Shown here: positions 54,650 through 64,000 of the stretch, piece by piece
How positions within the stretch are numbered: the stretch's first letter is position 1
Layout of the letters: each line of letters starts with the position of its first letter
NCBI GenBank assembly: GCA_035610365.1
Contig: CM069437.1
Span: 59,668,093 to 59,732,092 of the forward strand
Source: Aquatica leii
Taxonomy: Eukaryota > Arthropoda > Insecta > Coleoptera > Lampyridae
Length of the DNA stretch: 64,000 nt
Direction of reading: 5' to 3'
The notes under the pieces: generated by a model
The model's database searches: none
Told to the model about the DNA's origin: nothing
The model's input: the letters and a program-made list of their open reading frames with translations, nothing else
Position numbers and translations under genes: made by a program

Positions 54650-56840
54650 ACCAACCGAACCACAGGTCGCGGAGGAGGTACGGCCGTTTACATCAAACGG
54701 TCTATCTCACTACATTCCAACGCCACAACTTCAGAATCTAGAAGCAACCCAAATCGTCATTAACACGGCAGCCGACGGAGACATCATTCTCTGCGCTGCC
54801 TACATCCCACCCACGAAAGACGTCATACCCGCAGATTTAGACGCGATTTTTAACGCTAGGGCCACAATTATCGCAAGAGACCTTAACGCGAAATATCCAG
54901 ACTGACACAGCAGGAAATCGAACCGCAACGGTCGACTCCTGCAAGACCTAGCCAGCATCCAAAATTTCGTCGTAGACCGACCCTACGAACCCACCGTCCA
55001 TCCTCACAACGGACTCCCCGGCGTCATCGACATAGGCATTTTCAGTAATATCAGGCTTCTTCACGATTTAACTACCGTTTCCGACCTTAGTTTCGACCAG
55101 GAACCCGTACTCTTACAATTCGCTGATCAATCAGAAAACGATAATCTTTAGTTCGAAATGAACATCGCTGTGTGGTGATTTTTCCAATTCGAGGCCAGTA
55201 AACTTTTCACAGTCATCGATAACATCGCCCAACTTCACGTAGTGGTTGACAGTTTCACAGACCTTGTCAAAAGATGCATCTCAAAAGCCACAAAAACTAT
55301 TACAAAAACCAAGTCTGATCCGCTTCAACTTCCACTTCACATTCGTGGCCAGATCACCGAGAAAAACCGTCTAAGACGCAGATGGCAACGCACTCGTTAC
55401 CCAAACGATAAAAAAGCTCTTAACGCAGCTCAAAACGCTATTCGAACTCAGATTGAACAACATCGCAATTTCCTTTTCAATGACAAACTTCAGTCACTAA
55501 ATTCACAAGACCACAGCGTCACACGAACGCCATCCACCGCGAAGTCAGAAGCATCCCCACAGCAGACCCAAACGAGCCCATCAGGCACACCTCTCCCAAA
55601 GAAATCAAAAATCTCAAACCGAGCAAAGCTCCCGGGAACGACGGCATTCCCAACAAAACAATAAAACTTCTTCCCAAAAAAGGTATAGGCACCTTAACCG
55701 CGATTTTCAACGCTCGCCTAAGACTCTGACACTTTCCACATCAATGGAAAACCGCGAACGTCATAGTCATTCCCAAACCTGGAAAAAATCACGTCACGCC
55801 GCAAAACTACCGTCCAAATAGCTTACTTCCGACGTTTGGTAAGTTATTGGAAAGAATAATCCTCACCCAATTACAGAAACAGGTCGATATCAACCAAATC
55901 ATCCCACAAGAACAGTTCGGTTTTCGCAAAAAAACATTCTACGGTCCACCAAGCCCTCCGCGTCGTGGAGCAGATTACCGACGGCTTCAACTACCGCGAC
56001 GTCACCGGCGGAGTTTTTCTCGACATCGAGAAGGCGTTCGACAAGGCCTGCCCTACAAGATGCACCGTCTAGGCATCAAAGTTTCCATGGTTCAACTCAT
56101 CGGCTCCTTCCTCAATCGACGTTCGTTTGCGATCAAACTTCGCACCGCCAAATCTACTCCACGTCACATAGAAGCCGGCATTCCTCAAGAATCGACGCTA
56201 TCTCCACTTCTATACAACATCTTCACCGCAGACGTCCCAAAAACCGAAAAACTCACATACACTTTCTACACCGACGACATTGCCGTTTTGGCAATATCCT
56301 GCTCGCCCGCTCAAGCCGAGAGAAATCTTCAAATGCCTCGCAGCTCGCTTCATAACTAGCGAATAAAAGTCAATCCTACGAAAAGCGCCGTCGTCCTCTT
56401 CAACCGAAGAAACATCAAACCCACAAGCTGTCTCCATATCAAAGGCAACGACGTCCCCTGGGTGGACGAGACCAAATATCTCGGCCTCACTCTAGACAAG
56501 AAATTGTTATGGAAATCCCACATCACCCAGAAGCTCGCCTCTTCGAACGGCCTACTGGTTAAGTTATATCCGATGCTGTGCCGCAACAGCCGCCTCAACA
56601 TCGACAACAAACTACTCATCTATAAGACGATCATCCGCCCAGCCACGATATACGCAGCACAAGTATGGTTCTACGCTGCCAAAACTCACACCACCAGGAT
56701 CCAAATCTTCCAAAACAAGATCCTCAGAATGGTTACAGACGCCCCCTGGTTGGTCCGAACAGACCGACTCCATCAAGAACTCGACATCCCTAAGATCGCA
56801 GATTTCGTCCGCCAATCCGCTAACTTCACCAAAATTTTTA
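54650..56840 (+). pseudogene. Jockey-type LINE (endonuclease remnant and reverse transcriptase)
   Basis: The start gives GGGTAVYIKRSISLHSN (endonuclease). 54900-55140 gives the degraded DFNAKYPDW-like and PSRGLPGVIDIGIFSN-like parts. RT follows: NYRPNSLLPTFGKLLERIIL (55810), IIPQEQFGFR, AGIPQESTLSPLLYNIFTAD (56172; normally PQGSVLSP), TFYTDDIAVLA (56264; YxDD has become YTDD), VDETKYLGLTLDKKLLWK, NKLLIYKTIIRPATIYAAQV and NKILRMVTDAPWLVRTDRL. The GC content is distinctly higher than that of all neighbours, as is usual for Jockey elements. Frameshifts at several points. Confidence 0.88.
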
Positions 56841-57330
56841 AATTTACCGCCTTGTATTTTATAACGCGCTTGTTTAATATCTTCCATTTCTATTCCGACT
56901 CCTTCTTTTGCTCTTTTTTCAATCTTTACTCCTAAGTATTACATTCTTTTTGTGAGTGATCTTTGCTATTATTTTTCATTTTTTCTTTGTTTCGCAAATG
57001 TCTAGAATGGGAATACCGTTTGTTTCGATCTTTTCTACTAACTCCATTTCTTTACTAGCTAAAGTGTCTATATTCCCGATCCTTAGTGAAGCAATGTTGT
57101 ATTTTTCTTGTCCTTGTGTGGGCCGCTTTTGTGTTGCATTCTTCTGTTTTTGCCTGAAATTTTATCTCGTATTCCTTTTCATTGCATTTTGTTATAGATA
57201 CATTCGTCCGGTTTTAAGTTTTGCTAATTTTTTGGATTGGTTTGTTTGTTGTTCAGATCCCCGTTCTTTGTTGCAGTCCTTTCTATTCTGATGGGGGGCT
57301 AATATAGCTTGTTCCCAATTTTTCCGTTTC
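56841..57330 (-). pseudogene. RTE-type LINE endonuclease fragment
   Basis: The minus strand reads IASLRIGNIDTLASKEMELV, EKIETNGIPILDICETKKK, then VKIEKRAKEGVGIEMEDIKQ, the start of an APE-type endonuclease (normally ATWNIGTL... IDILCLQETKW). It meets the Jockey RT tail-to-tail at ~56840. Confidence 0.6.
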
Positions 57331-57460
57331 AGTTGTTACGTGCGAAATTTTCATAACGTAGTACCCTGTATATCGACTTCAAATTAGATTCTGGTTTTGA
57401 CGCCCTCTGCCGATCTTTTTGGTTACTGAGAGGTTGTGGAGCTATTTTTAAAGAAAAATT

Positions 57461-58154
57461 TGTTACAAGCTTTAGGTCTTACAAACCTTGCACGGCCAAC
57501 TCACACAGTCGGAGATAGGGGAAGTTCAAGGAAATTATAATTAAGGGCGCCAGATCAATCCTAATTAACACTTCTGCCTCGATCACGACAGACGGTCCAA
57601 ACTTGTAACGAATTTTTAAGTTCGTAATCCTTGTTAGTCGGGTGTTCGGGTAACCACAATTTAAAGAAAAAGGTATGTTACCATAAAAGAAAGATTAACA
57701 GGTATAGAAACTTTAATGTAGTAACGTAGAAGATTAACAGGAGTATATTTAATTTCTCAATTCATAAATGCCAGAAATATCGGCAACACACAATACATAG
57801 GTTAAGTTGCATCGAAATAGCGAAGAAAATTTCGTAATAAATATTGTTTGTACACAGCATGCGATACACCCTAAATGATAATTGAAATAACCTTAATGGC
57901 ATTGTAACAGCAAACGTAATTACGAAAATTAACATTAGCCAAAGTTCCGTGAGTGACAGCGAAGAAAAATAATCAAACAGACTTACTCAAAATCCAGTGC
58001 TAACTTGCGCGAAGAAAACGTTTTCGCCGGTAGCAGCCTAGAATAGATATTGAATAGCAAATCGTGTCACACAATAACTCACGAAGATAGCTTACTTGCG
58101 CGAAGAAAACGTTTTCCCCGGTAGCAAGGTTCGTAAGACCTAAAGCTTGTAACA
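57461..58154. mobile_element. Small non-coding element with ~27-bp TIRs
   Basis: TGTTACAAGCTTTAGGTCTT (57461-57480) and its continuation to 57487 recur inverted at 58128-58154 with one or two mismatches. The interior (694 bp in all) has no ORF with a known domain. It carries a 31-nt direct repeat (TTGCGCGAAGAAAACGTTTT followed by CGCCGGTAGCA) at about 58004-58034 and 58094-58124. No target duplication is evident. Could be a MITE-like element. Confidence 0.6.
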
Positions 58155-58594
58155 CAGTATTGCTCTTTTGGGACAATTTGTTTTATCCTTATCTGTAGGA
58201 TCTTTTTCGCTTATTTCTCTTTTCCACTTTCGTTTCATTTTATTTTTCTTGCAGTTCTTTTAAATTCCATTCTCCTGCGTTTACTAATAACCTATCTCTT
58301 CTTATTTTTGTCTTTCCTAGCTTTTAACCTATACGGGAGTAGTTGCTTTTTTGTCTCTCCTATTTTCTTATCTAAGTCCCCGCTTATGCCCAGTTTTGTT
58401 CCAGTCAGTCTGTAGTATATTTTTTCCTTATAAACGAGTAGATTTAAGTAGGTAAAAATTTTAACAAACTTAACCAAAATTCGAATATAGATTTCAAAAA
58501 TATATATAGTTCGATTAAAAAAAACTATTACAGTTCTGTACACATAAAATTGAGACCTCGCGAGAGTCAAAACATTTTAAAGTTGTAAACAAGG

Positions 58595-59047
58595 ATGATT
58601 AAAGTTGTTATAGAAGAAAAAAGACCAAGTGAGCAACCCTGTATAGCTGCATCAGAAACAGCTCAAATAAATAAAAATATACTTATTAAACTTCAAGAAA
58701 GAAAAGTAAAAAACTTCATACCTTTTGCAGTCAAAGTTGACAATGCAATTTGCGAAGTCCATTTCTGTAAATGTAATAAAGAGTGTTATGGAGCAAGTAC
58801 AAATTACATTAATCTGTGGAAAACGAACTTTAACAAAGCCAACGAATGCAAATTAATGGTTAATTCTAGAAAATGTGTCTACTTGGAAACAGTTAAGCAA
58901 AATACGCTGCTATTAATGTTGTACCAAATTCTTCTGGATGAATTATTTAATAAACGCTTGTCTCTAAACCAACAAAAAAACCAAAAACTCATGACAAATG
59001 AATATAAATATTTAAAGAATTTTCTCAAATTAACGTTTCCTATTTAA
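58595..59047 (+). CDS. Unrecognised 150-codon ORF
   Basis: MIKVVIEEKRPSEQPCIAAS ... FCKCNKECYGASTNYINLWK ... Lys/Asn-rich end. A Cys cluster (CEVHFCKCNKEC) is present. Composition is AT-driven. Sequence downstream (59060-59460) has further short ORFs with no domain. It may be a TE-derived piece in the host gene's first intron. No function can be assigned. Confidence 0.3.
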   Translation: MIKVVIEEKRPSEQPCIAASETAQINKNILIKLQERKVKNFIPFAVKVDNAICEVHFCKCNKECYGASTNYINLWKTNFNKANECKLMVNSRKCVYLETVKQNTLLLMLYQILLDELFNKRLSLNQQKNQKLMTNEYKYLKNFLKLTFPI

Positions 59048-59775
59048 AGGTTTTTATAATTGTAGAATTTGCAACATGTCTGCCTGGTACTTCAATGATG
59101 GCATCTATTTGGATGGATGAGAGAAGATTATATTTGGCAATTGTGAAGGAACGGCTAAACGTAAATGCAAATTCTGTTTGGTCAAAACTGACAGAACTTT
59201 CTCATGAAGATTAATTAGGTGTTTAACTTGTAAAGAGTTTAGTCCTAGTTTTCTCGTACTAAGCTAAAAGATTTGGATATACTTGCTCCTATTCTTACCC
59301 TAGTAGAGCATAACGTTTCTAAATCATTTACATTTGTAACATTTTTAATACGCTTAAATGGTACATTAAAAGGTTTATAAAACATTTTCAAATCAATGTC
59401 ATACTGCTTCAAAAGCGAATCTGAACATTGTTTTTTAGACGGTTTTTGAAGCGCATACAAATCGATTTCAGAAATAATACCAAAATTGACTGAAAAATTA
59501 TTGCCTAAATCGTGTTTGTAACATTTTCAGTTCGTTTCCACTAAATATTAAACGTTGATGTCCAAAATAATTTACGGAGTTATCTACGTAACGTTGCAGA
59601 ATAATACACAGTTATCATTTTTTAATGTTTCTAGAAACGATTTACACGTACATTTTTTTAATGATTTGTATTTGTATTTCCAAAATTATACATATGAAAC
59701 CGCTAAAAATTCAATACAAAAAGCTATTAGATAGCTTTGTTTTTTGACGATTCAGTATTAATCCATTGGGGCAAA

Positions 59776-59845
59776 ATAACGAGCCAAACTCGTGGTATGT
59801 AACCTTTGCCAAACGTAGAAATAACGAGTCTCACTCGTGATACTC
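59776..59845. repeat. Pair of short palindromic repeats
   Basis: ATAACGAGCCAAACTCGTGGTA (about 59778-59799) and ATAACGAGTCTCACTCGTGATA (about 59821-59842): two copies of ACGAG-N5-6-CTCGT, 43 bp apart. Confidence 0.5.
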
Positions 59846-59849
59846 ATAT

Positions 59850-61290
59850 TTTTTGGTTGTTTATAAAGCAATACATCAAATGACGTTTTTTATTCGTTAA
59901 ACAAGTCCAATCGGCCGTCAAGATCAAGTTCTAGCAAGTTTTCCTATCCTATATTTTGAACGCATAATTGCATTATTTTGAAATTGAACTTTATAATCGT
60001 TGCAAACCTCGCCTGTGTAAACGTTTCAAAAACATTTCAAAAAATTGTTTTTTGAACGTATACTTTCCTTATTTTGGATTTAAACTTAATAATCGTTCCA
60101 ATGCTATTTTAAGAAACAATTTAATAAATTAAATGAACATGAATAAGTAACGACTCTAGTTATCATTTTTAGAAGTGTTTTAAAACATTTCAAGAATGAT
60201 TTAGGAAATGATTTATAGAAACATTGCAAAGGGCGGAGATTTATCAAATTTGAGACAAGTGTGAAACGATTCTGGTATATTTTTTTATTTCATAAAAATC
60301 GTTTTGAAAATGTTGCAGAAATGAATTTTTCTACTAGGGTATAGCGTTGTCAAGATACATTTTTATTTTTTATTTAAAGACTTATAATAAAAATTCAACA
60401 AAACGGAGTGACAGTCACTATTTAAACAAAGTTCTTGCAACAATGTTTCAATCCAAAACATTCCATATTTTTATATTAAATACTTAAAATAACTTACCTG
60501 ATAAGGGTTGTCTCTAGTAGGTTGGTATATCGGCGGTCTTTGCGATGAGTGTAAACGACGCGACATCAGAGTTCCAACTCAGCATTTCTGTAATACTAAA
60601 TCAAAGATTAAAGTTAATTTTCTTTTTAAAAAGATTTATTTTAACACTATAAAATACGATCACATTAAAGTATACTAAGAAGACTGACTGACGCCAGATT
60701 ACTAATTAGGTAGCGTTTTTAAATTGAGCGAAAAAAGGTCATAAAAATTATATTGAGCACAGAATGAGTCACATACTGCCAGACATCCTTCATTCATTAC
60801 AAAAAGTTGATTTTTTTCAACTTAGATAAATTAATGCTTCAATAACATACCAATTGAAATAACTTATTGATATAAGTACAAGTTCAAACTTTGTACTACA
60901 TTTCTAAAATACAAAATTAAGTTAAAGCTTAAATTATCAAAGCCAGAAGACTAACAATGTTTAAATTTAAAAAAAAAACGGGTAAATTTTAACTAAAATT
61001 CTAGGAAAATCATATTTTGTTTAAGTCTTCTTTCCAGGTATCTCACACCCTTATTGCTTACATTTTTAAGGTTTTTAGTTAGTTTTGAATCATTACAAAG
61101 TCTCTCCTTTTTGTTATTAGTTTTTCTAATATTTCTCTGCAAACCTTTACACACTTTTTATCACATCTCATTTTAAAATTTCATATATTTTTCAATAATA
61201 CGAAAATAAAGCAGTTGTCAATTATTTATTATAATAATTTTGCTCTTCTACCTTTAGTTTTCAACATAAGCGACAATATTGGAAGAATAC
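59850..61290. other. AT-rich sequence around the first coding exon
   Basis: Apart from the coding exon at 60498-60566 no coding sequence or TE domain was recognised. The host gene's promoter may lie here or beyond 60.6 kb. No convincing TATA/initiator pair was assigned. Confidence 0.35.
60498..60566 (-). CDS. Host membrane protein gene, first coding exon
   Basis: 69 coding nt from ATG (60566-60564): MSRRLHSSQRPPIYQPTRDN followed by PYQ, ending in phase 0 at CTTATCAG|GTAAGT. Sequence upstream (GTATTACAG|AAATGC near 60590) could be the acceptor of a preceding 5'UTR intron, so the transcription start may lie beyond. Joined to exons 2-5 it yields a 359-residue protein with all junctions in phase. 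The intron to exon 2 is 27,535 bp (32963-60497). Linking this exon to the rest rests on phase and splice-site match only. Confidence 0.7.
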
Positions 61291-61299
61291 TACTACTTT

Positions 61300-62060
61300 A
61301 AAACGTAATTGGAAATTGAAAAATGAGATTGTTGACATAAAATCAACGACAACGGTAGGTGTGTCTGTAGGAATTAATTAGCGACACACAAACGCTTTAG
61401 TTCAAAAAAAAATCGTGTCACTCCATGAAGAAGAAGGCATATTTGATAACACCAAGACGCTTGTAAAAATACCCGCCAAAAAAAAACTGGGAAAAGATGT
61501 AGTCTTATACTAATCCAAAGATAAAACGATGGAAGAATGGATTCAAAAAAAAATACAAGGATAGATTCTCAGGCATCTATGAATCATCAGATAGTATTCA
61601 AATTCTTTAACGTACAATTAGACGAAAGGTAGAAGGAGAAACCATAGATAAAACTTCAAAACTAATAAAAATCGAGATAGAGAATCGTGAAAAAGACTTA
61701 AGGAATAAACTTGATAACATCCATATTAAACAACTCTAAGCGATCACAAATGCAAACAAAATTTATCAATCATTAAGAAATATTCTTAATAGAGAGCCAG
61801 AGGTCCTAAAAAAAGGAAAATTAAGACCTGGAACCAGAAACACAGAGAAAAAAGAGAGAGTTTCGACTACACAATGCTACCGTTGCTGGTGCTATGGACA
61901 TGTAGCATCACAATGCAAAAATGAAGTAGAAAAACCTAAACGTTGCTATACCGTGTGTCCCAACGATCTGGAGGTGGAAGATTCCGCCTATACTGTTGAT
62001 TTAAAAAAATATATTATAACAGATTCTTTTAGTCGACAACGAGGATCTTCTCGTAAAAAT
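61300..62060 (+). pseudogene. R1-type LINE ORF1 fragment with zinc knuckle
   Basis: A degraded basic stretch (KTLVKIPAKKKLGKDVV, IRRKVEGE-like) ends in CYRCWCYGHVASQCKNE (61874-61924), a CCHC knuckle of the kind found in R1/TRAS ORF1, followed by KPKRCYTVC. Stops are frequent. It abuts a TIR-like sequence at 62067. Confidence 0.65.
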
Positions 62061-62066
62061 ATTTTG

Positions 62067-64000
62067 GTATATACAGGGTGGCCCATTTTCGAGTACCACA
62101 CCAAGCTTGTGTTTTTTTTAAATGAAATGCCCTTTATATTTTTATATATTTGAATTCTCTGTTAAATACTGAGCAAAATGATATTAAGTACTATGGATCT
62201 ACGACCAACGGTTCCTGAGTTATTGACATTGTTATGTAAAAAAATGAGTCAATTGAGTAGGCTCCTGTTCCGCCATCTTTAAATATATTGAAGTGAAATT
62301 TTGGTATTTGTATTTTTAATATGTCTAGTATTGACCTCTATACTCAAATTGCAGACTCTTTTCTCTACATATACAAGGTGGTCCATTGTGCGCAATGTTA
62401 TTTTTCTCAATTTTTTTAAATGGCACACCCTATATTCTATTACAGATTTGAATAGCATTTTTTACTAGCTTTCAATAGATACTCACTTTATACTACCTAT
62501 TCCTAAGTGTTTTTGAATTATTCGGTCTTAAAGTTGAAAATAGCAAAATTTTGTTACTTTTCTTGAATTTTCTTCACATCATAGTAGCCCGATTTCCGCT
62601 TGTCCCTTTCTGTTCCTTAGCAACTTAACAAATGAAAGTCTCTTATTGTCAATAGTTCGTGAAATCATTGTTCATAGTAATCTGCATAGTTACCTTGTTA
62701 ATAACTGGTTATCTACTTATTATGCGATGAATTTTTCAAAAGAAGAGCTGATTAATATGACCTATGCTTTAGGAGAGGCTAAAAGGAACTGCTTGTTGGC
62801 GTCACGAATTTATGAACAAAAGTACCCTTTTGCTAGACATCCAAGATCTGAAGCGTTTGAACATCTTCGAGAACGATTTGAAGACACAGGAAATGTCAAA
62901 TATAAAAAAAAGAGATGTACAGCAATGTACAAATACAAACGACGAAAACGAGTTGACAGTTTTATTAGGTGTAGAAGAAAATCCTCACGTAAGTGTTCGT
63001 CAGATCGCGGTGCAAGTAGATCTTAGCAAAACTTTAATACAAAGAATTATAAGCAAACATAAATTTCACCCATACCATTTGTGCTTGCATCAAAGCCTAC
63101 GACCGCAAGATTTCGCAGATCGCGTCGCATTTTGCAATACTATTATAGAAAAAATTAACCAACAACCCAATTTTATTGACTTTGTGCTATTCAGCGACAA
63201 AGCAAGTTGTAATAACGTAGGAGTCGTTAATAAACATAATATGCACTATTACTCCGTTGAAAATCCACACTGATTACGACAGATAGACTACCAGAATCAG
63301 TGGACTGTGACTGTGTGGGGTGGTATTATCAATACGAATGTAATAGGACCTTTCTTTTTCGATGGTTCCCTGACAGGCGAAAAATATTTGCAATTCCTTC
63401 ACGAAGATTTACCACAGTTGCTTGAAAATGTAAATCTACATACTCGGCAAACTATGTATTACCAACATGATGGAGCCCCGCCGCACTACCATAATCGAGT
63501 ACGTGGGTATTTAGAACATTGGCGCGAAGATCGGTGGATAGGTCGCGATGGTCAAATTGCTTGGCCAACGAGATCACCCGATGTCACTCCCCTAAATTTT
63601 TTTTTGGGGATATGTGAAACAGGAGGTGTATAAGGATTTGCCTACTACACCGGCCAATATAAAAGTTCGAATTGGAGAGGCCTTTCGAAGAATTCGAAGA
63701 ACTACCCTTCAAAATGTCAAAACAACTTTCACTAGGCGGTTGGCATTGTGTATTGCTGAAAATGGAAACATTTTTGAACATTTAATATAAAATTTATAAT
63801 TCATTGTGTCCTTTAATTCCATTTTAAAGATTATGGTTATACTGTTTCGTTCTACGAGTAAATAATAGTTCCTCTTCTGTAGTTCATTGTTTCATTGTCC
63901 TAATTTATTTTATAGACCCTAGTAGAATAGCAATGTATGTTCTGGAACAGGAAGTGAACTGGATGGCCGGAAGTGAAACCGGAAGTTACCATTCTTCAGC
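62067..64000 (+). mobile_element. IS630-type DDE transposon (DUF4817 family), right end outside or unrecognised
   Basis: Begins at TATACAGGGTGGCCCATTTT, the TACAGGGTG(G/T)CCC start common in these elements. A second, similar TATACAAGGTGGTCCATTGT occurs ~304 bp further in (62371). The transposase follows at 62727-63790. No inverted copy of the start was found before the window ends. Confidence 0.6.
62727..63790 (+). pseudogene. DUF4817/DDE transposase (DD41D-type spacing), inactivated
   Basis: N-terminal DUF4817-like HTH from ATG 62727 (MNFSKEELINMTYALGEAKR, FEHLRERFEDTGNVK); a frameshift near 62905; second HTH (ENPHVSVRQIAVQVDLSKTL); a short stop-containing interval at ~63271; then the DDE core. 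First Asp: FVLFSDKAS. Second: YYQHDGAPPHYHNR. The third motif reads RSPDVTPLNFFLG, where Asn replaces the catalytic Asp 41 residues after the second Asp. A frameshift near 63610 is followed by WGYVKQEVYKDLPTTPANIK and the C-terminus to a stop at 63788-63790. A more degraded relative lies at 34490-35045. Confidence 0.87.

Noticed and set aside
61953..62153. 66-codon plus ORF across 61953-62153
   Set aside because: Runs from decayed LINE ORF1 into the TIR of the next transposon; a random fusion.
1..64000. tRNA, rRNA, CRISPR arrays and bacterial-type operons
   Set aside because: None seen; the introns, TE families and composition are those of an insect nuclear genome.

Overview
The window looks like insect (arthropod) nuclear DNA. 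It is very AT-rich, coding sequence is split by GT-AG introns of about 50-80 nt, and most recognisable coding sequence is broken transposable-element (TE) protein of families common in insects: BEL/Pao, Ty3/gypsy, Penelope-like, R1-clade, RTE-type and Jockey LINEs, hAT, Tc1, mariner, DUF4817-type IS630 and pogo. No operons, rRNA or tRNA genes were seen. All calls come from reading translations and sequence by eye; no database search was run.

One host gene can be assembled. On the minus strand, five coding exons (60498-60566, 32514-32962, 24239-24404, 23903-24186, 23738-23849) join in phase into a 359-residue protein with two C-terminal membrane segments. The two 3' introns are 52 and 53 nt. 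The two 5' introns are 8.1 kb and 27.5 kb and are packed with TEs, so most of the right half of the window is intron.

Left part (1-23.7 kb): a BEL/Pao fragment; a 5.07 kb element with 117-bp terminal inverted repeats (TIRs) carrying a broken Tesmin/TSO1-like CXC protein (1223-6293), the best candidate for an undescribed mobile system; a Penelope-like insertion with inverted arms and hammerhead-type motifs (6480-7988); an orphan histone H4 fragment; a BEL/Pao pol frame split by a hAT element with a perfect 8-bp target duplication (TSD) (12670-15619); an LTR split by a long-TIR Tc1 element (17996-20404); and a second, diverged Tc1 relic. Both Tc1 copies carry what looks like an intron at the same codon of the transposase.

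Intron 2 (24.4-32.5 kb) holds R1-like, gypsy, Penelope and RNase H-bearing LINE fragments, an LTR, a mariner relic and a histone H1 tail fragment. Intron 1 (33-60.5 kb) holds DUF4817-type, ZBED/hAT and pogo relics, a near full-length A-rich R1-clade LINE with a 13-bp TSD (37858-43069), an RTE-type LINE cut by other inserts including a run of hairpins, gypsy gag-protease, Penelope RT, a Jockey LINE and a small TIR element. Upstream of the gene (60.6-64 kb) lie an R1-type ORF1 fragment and a DUF4817-type DDE transposon.

Almost every TE coding region has frameshifts, stops or altered catalytic residues. The window reads as layers of nested insertions of different ages around one long host gene.
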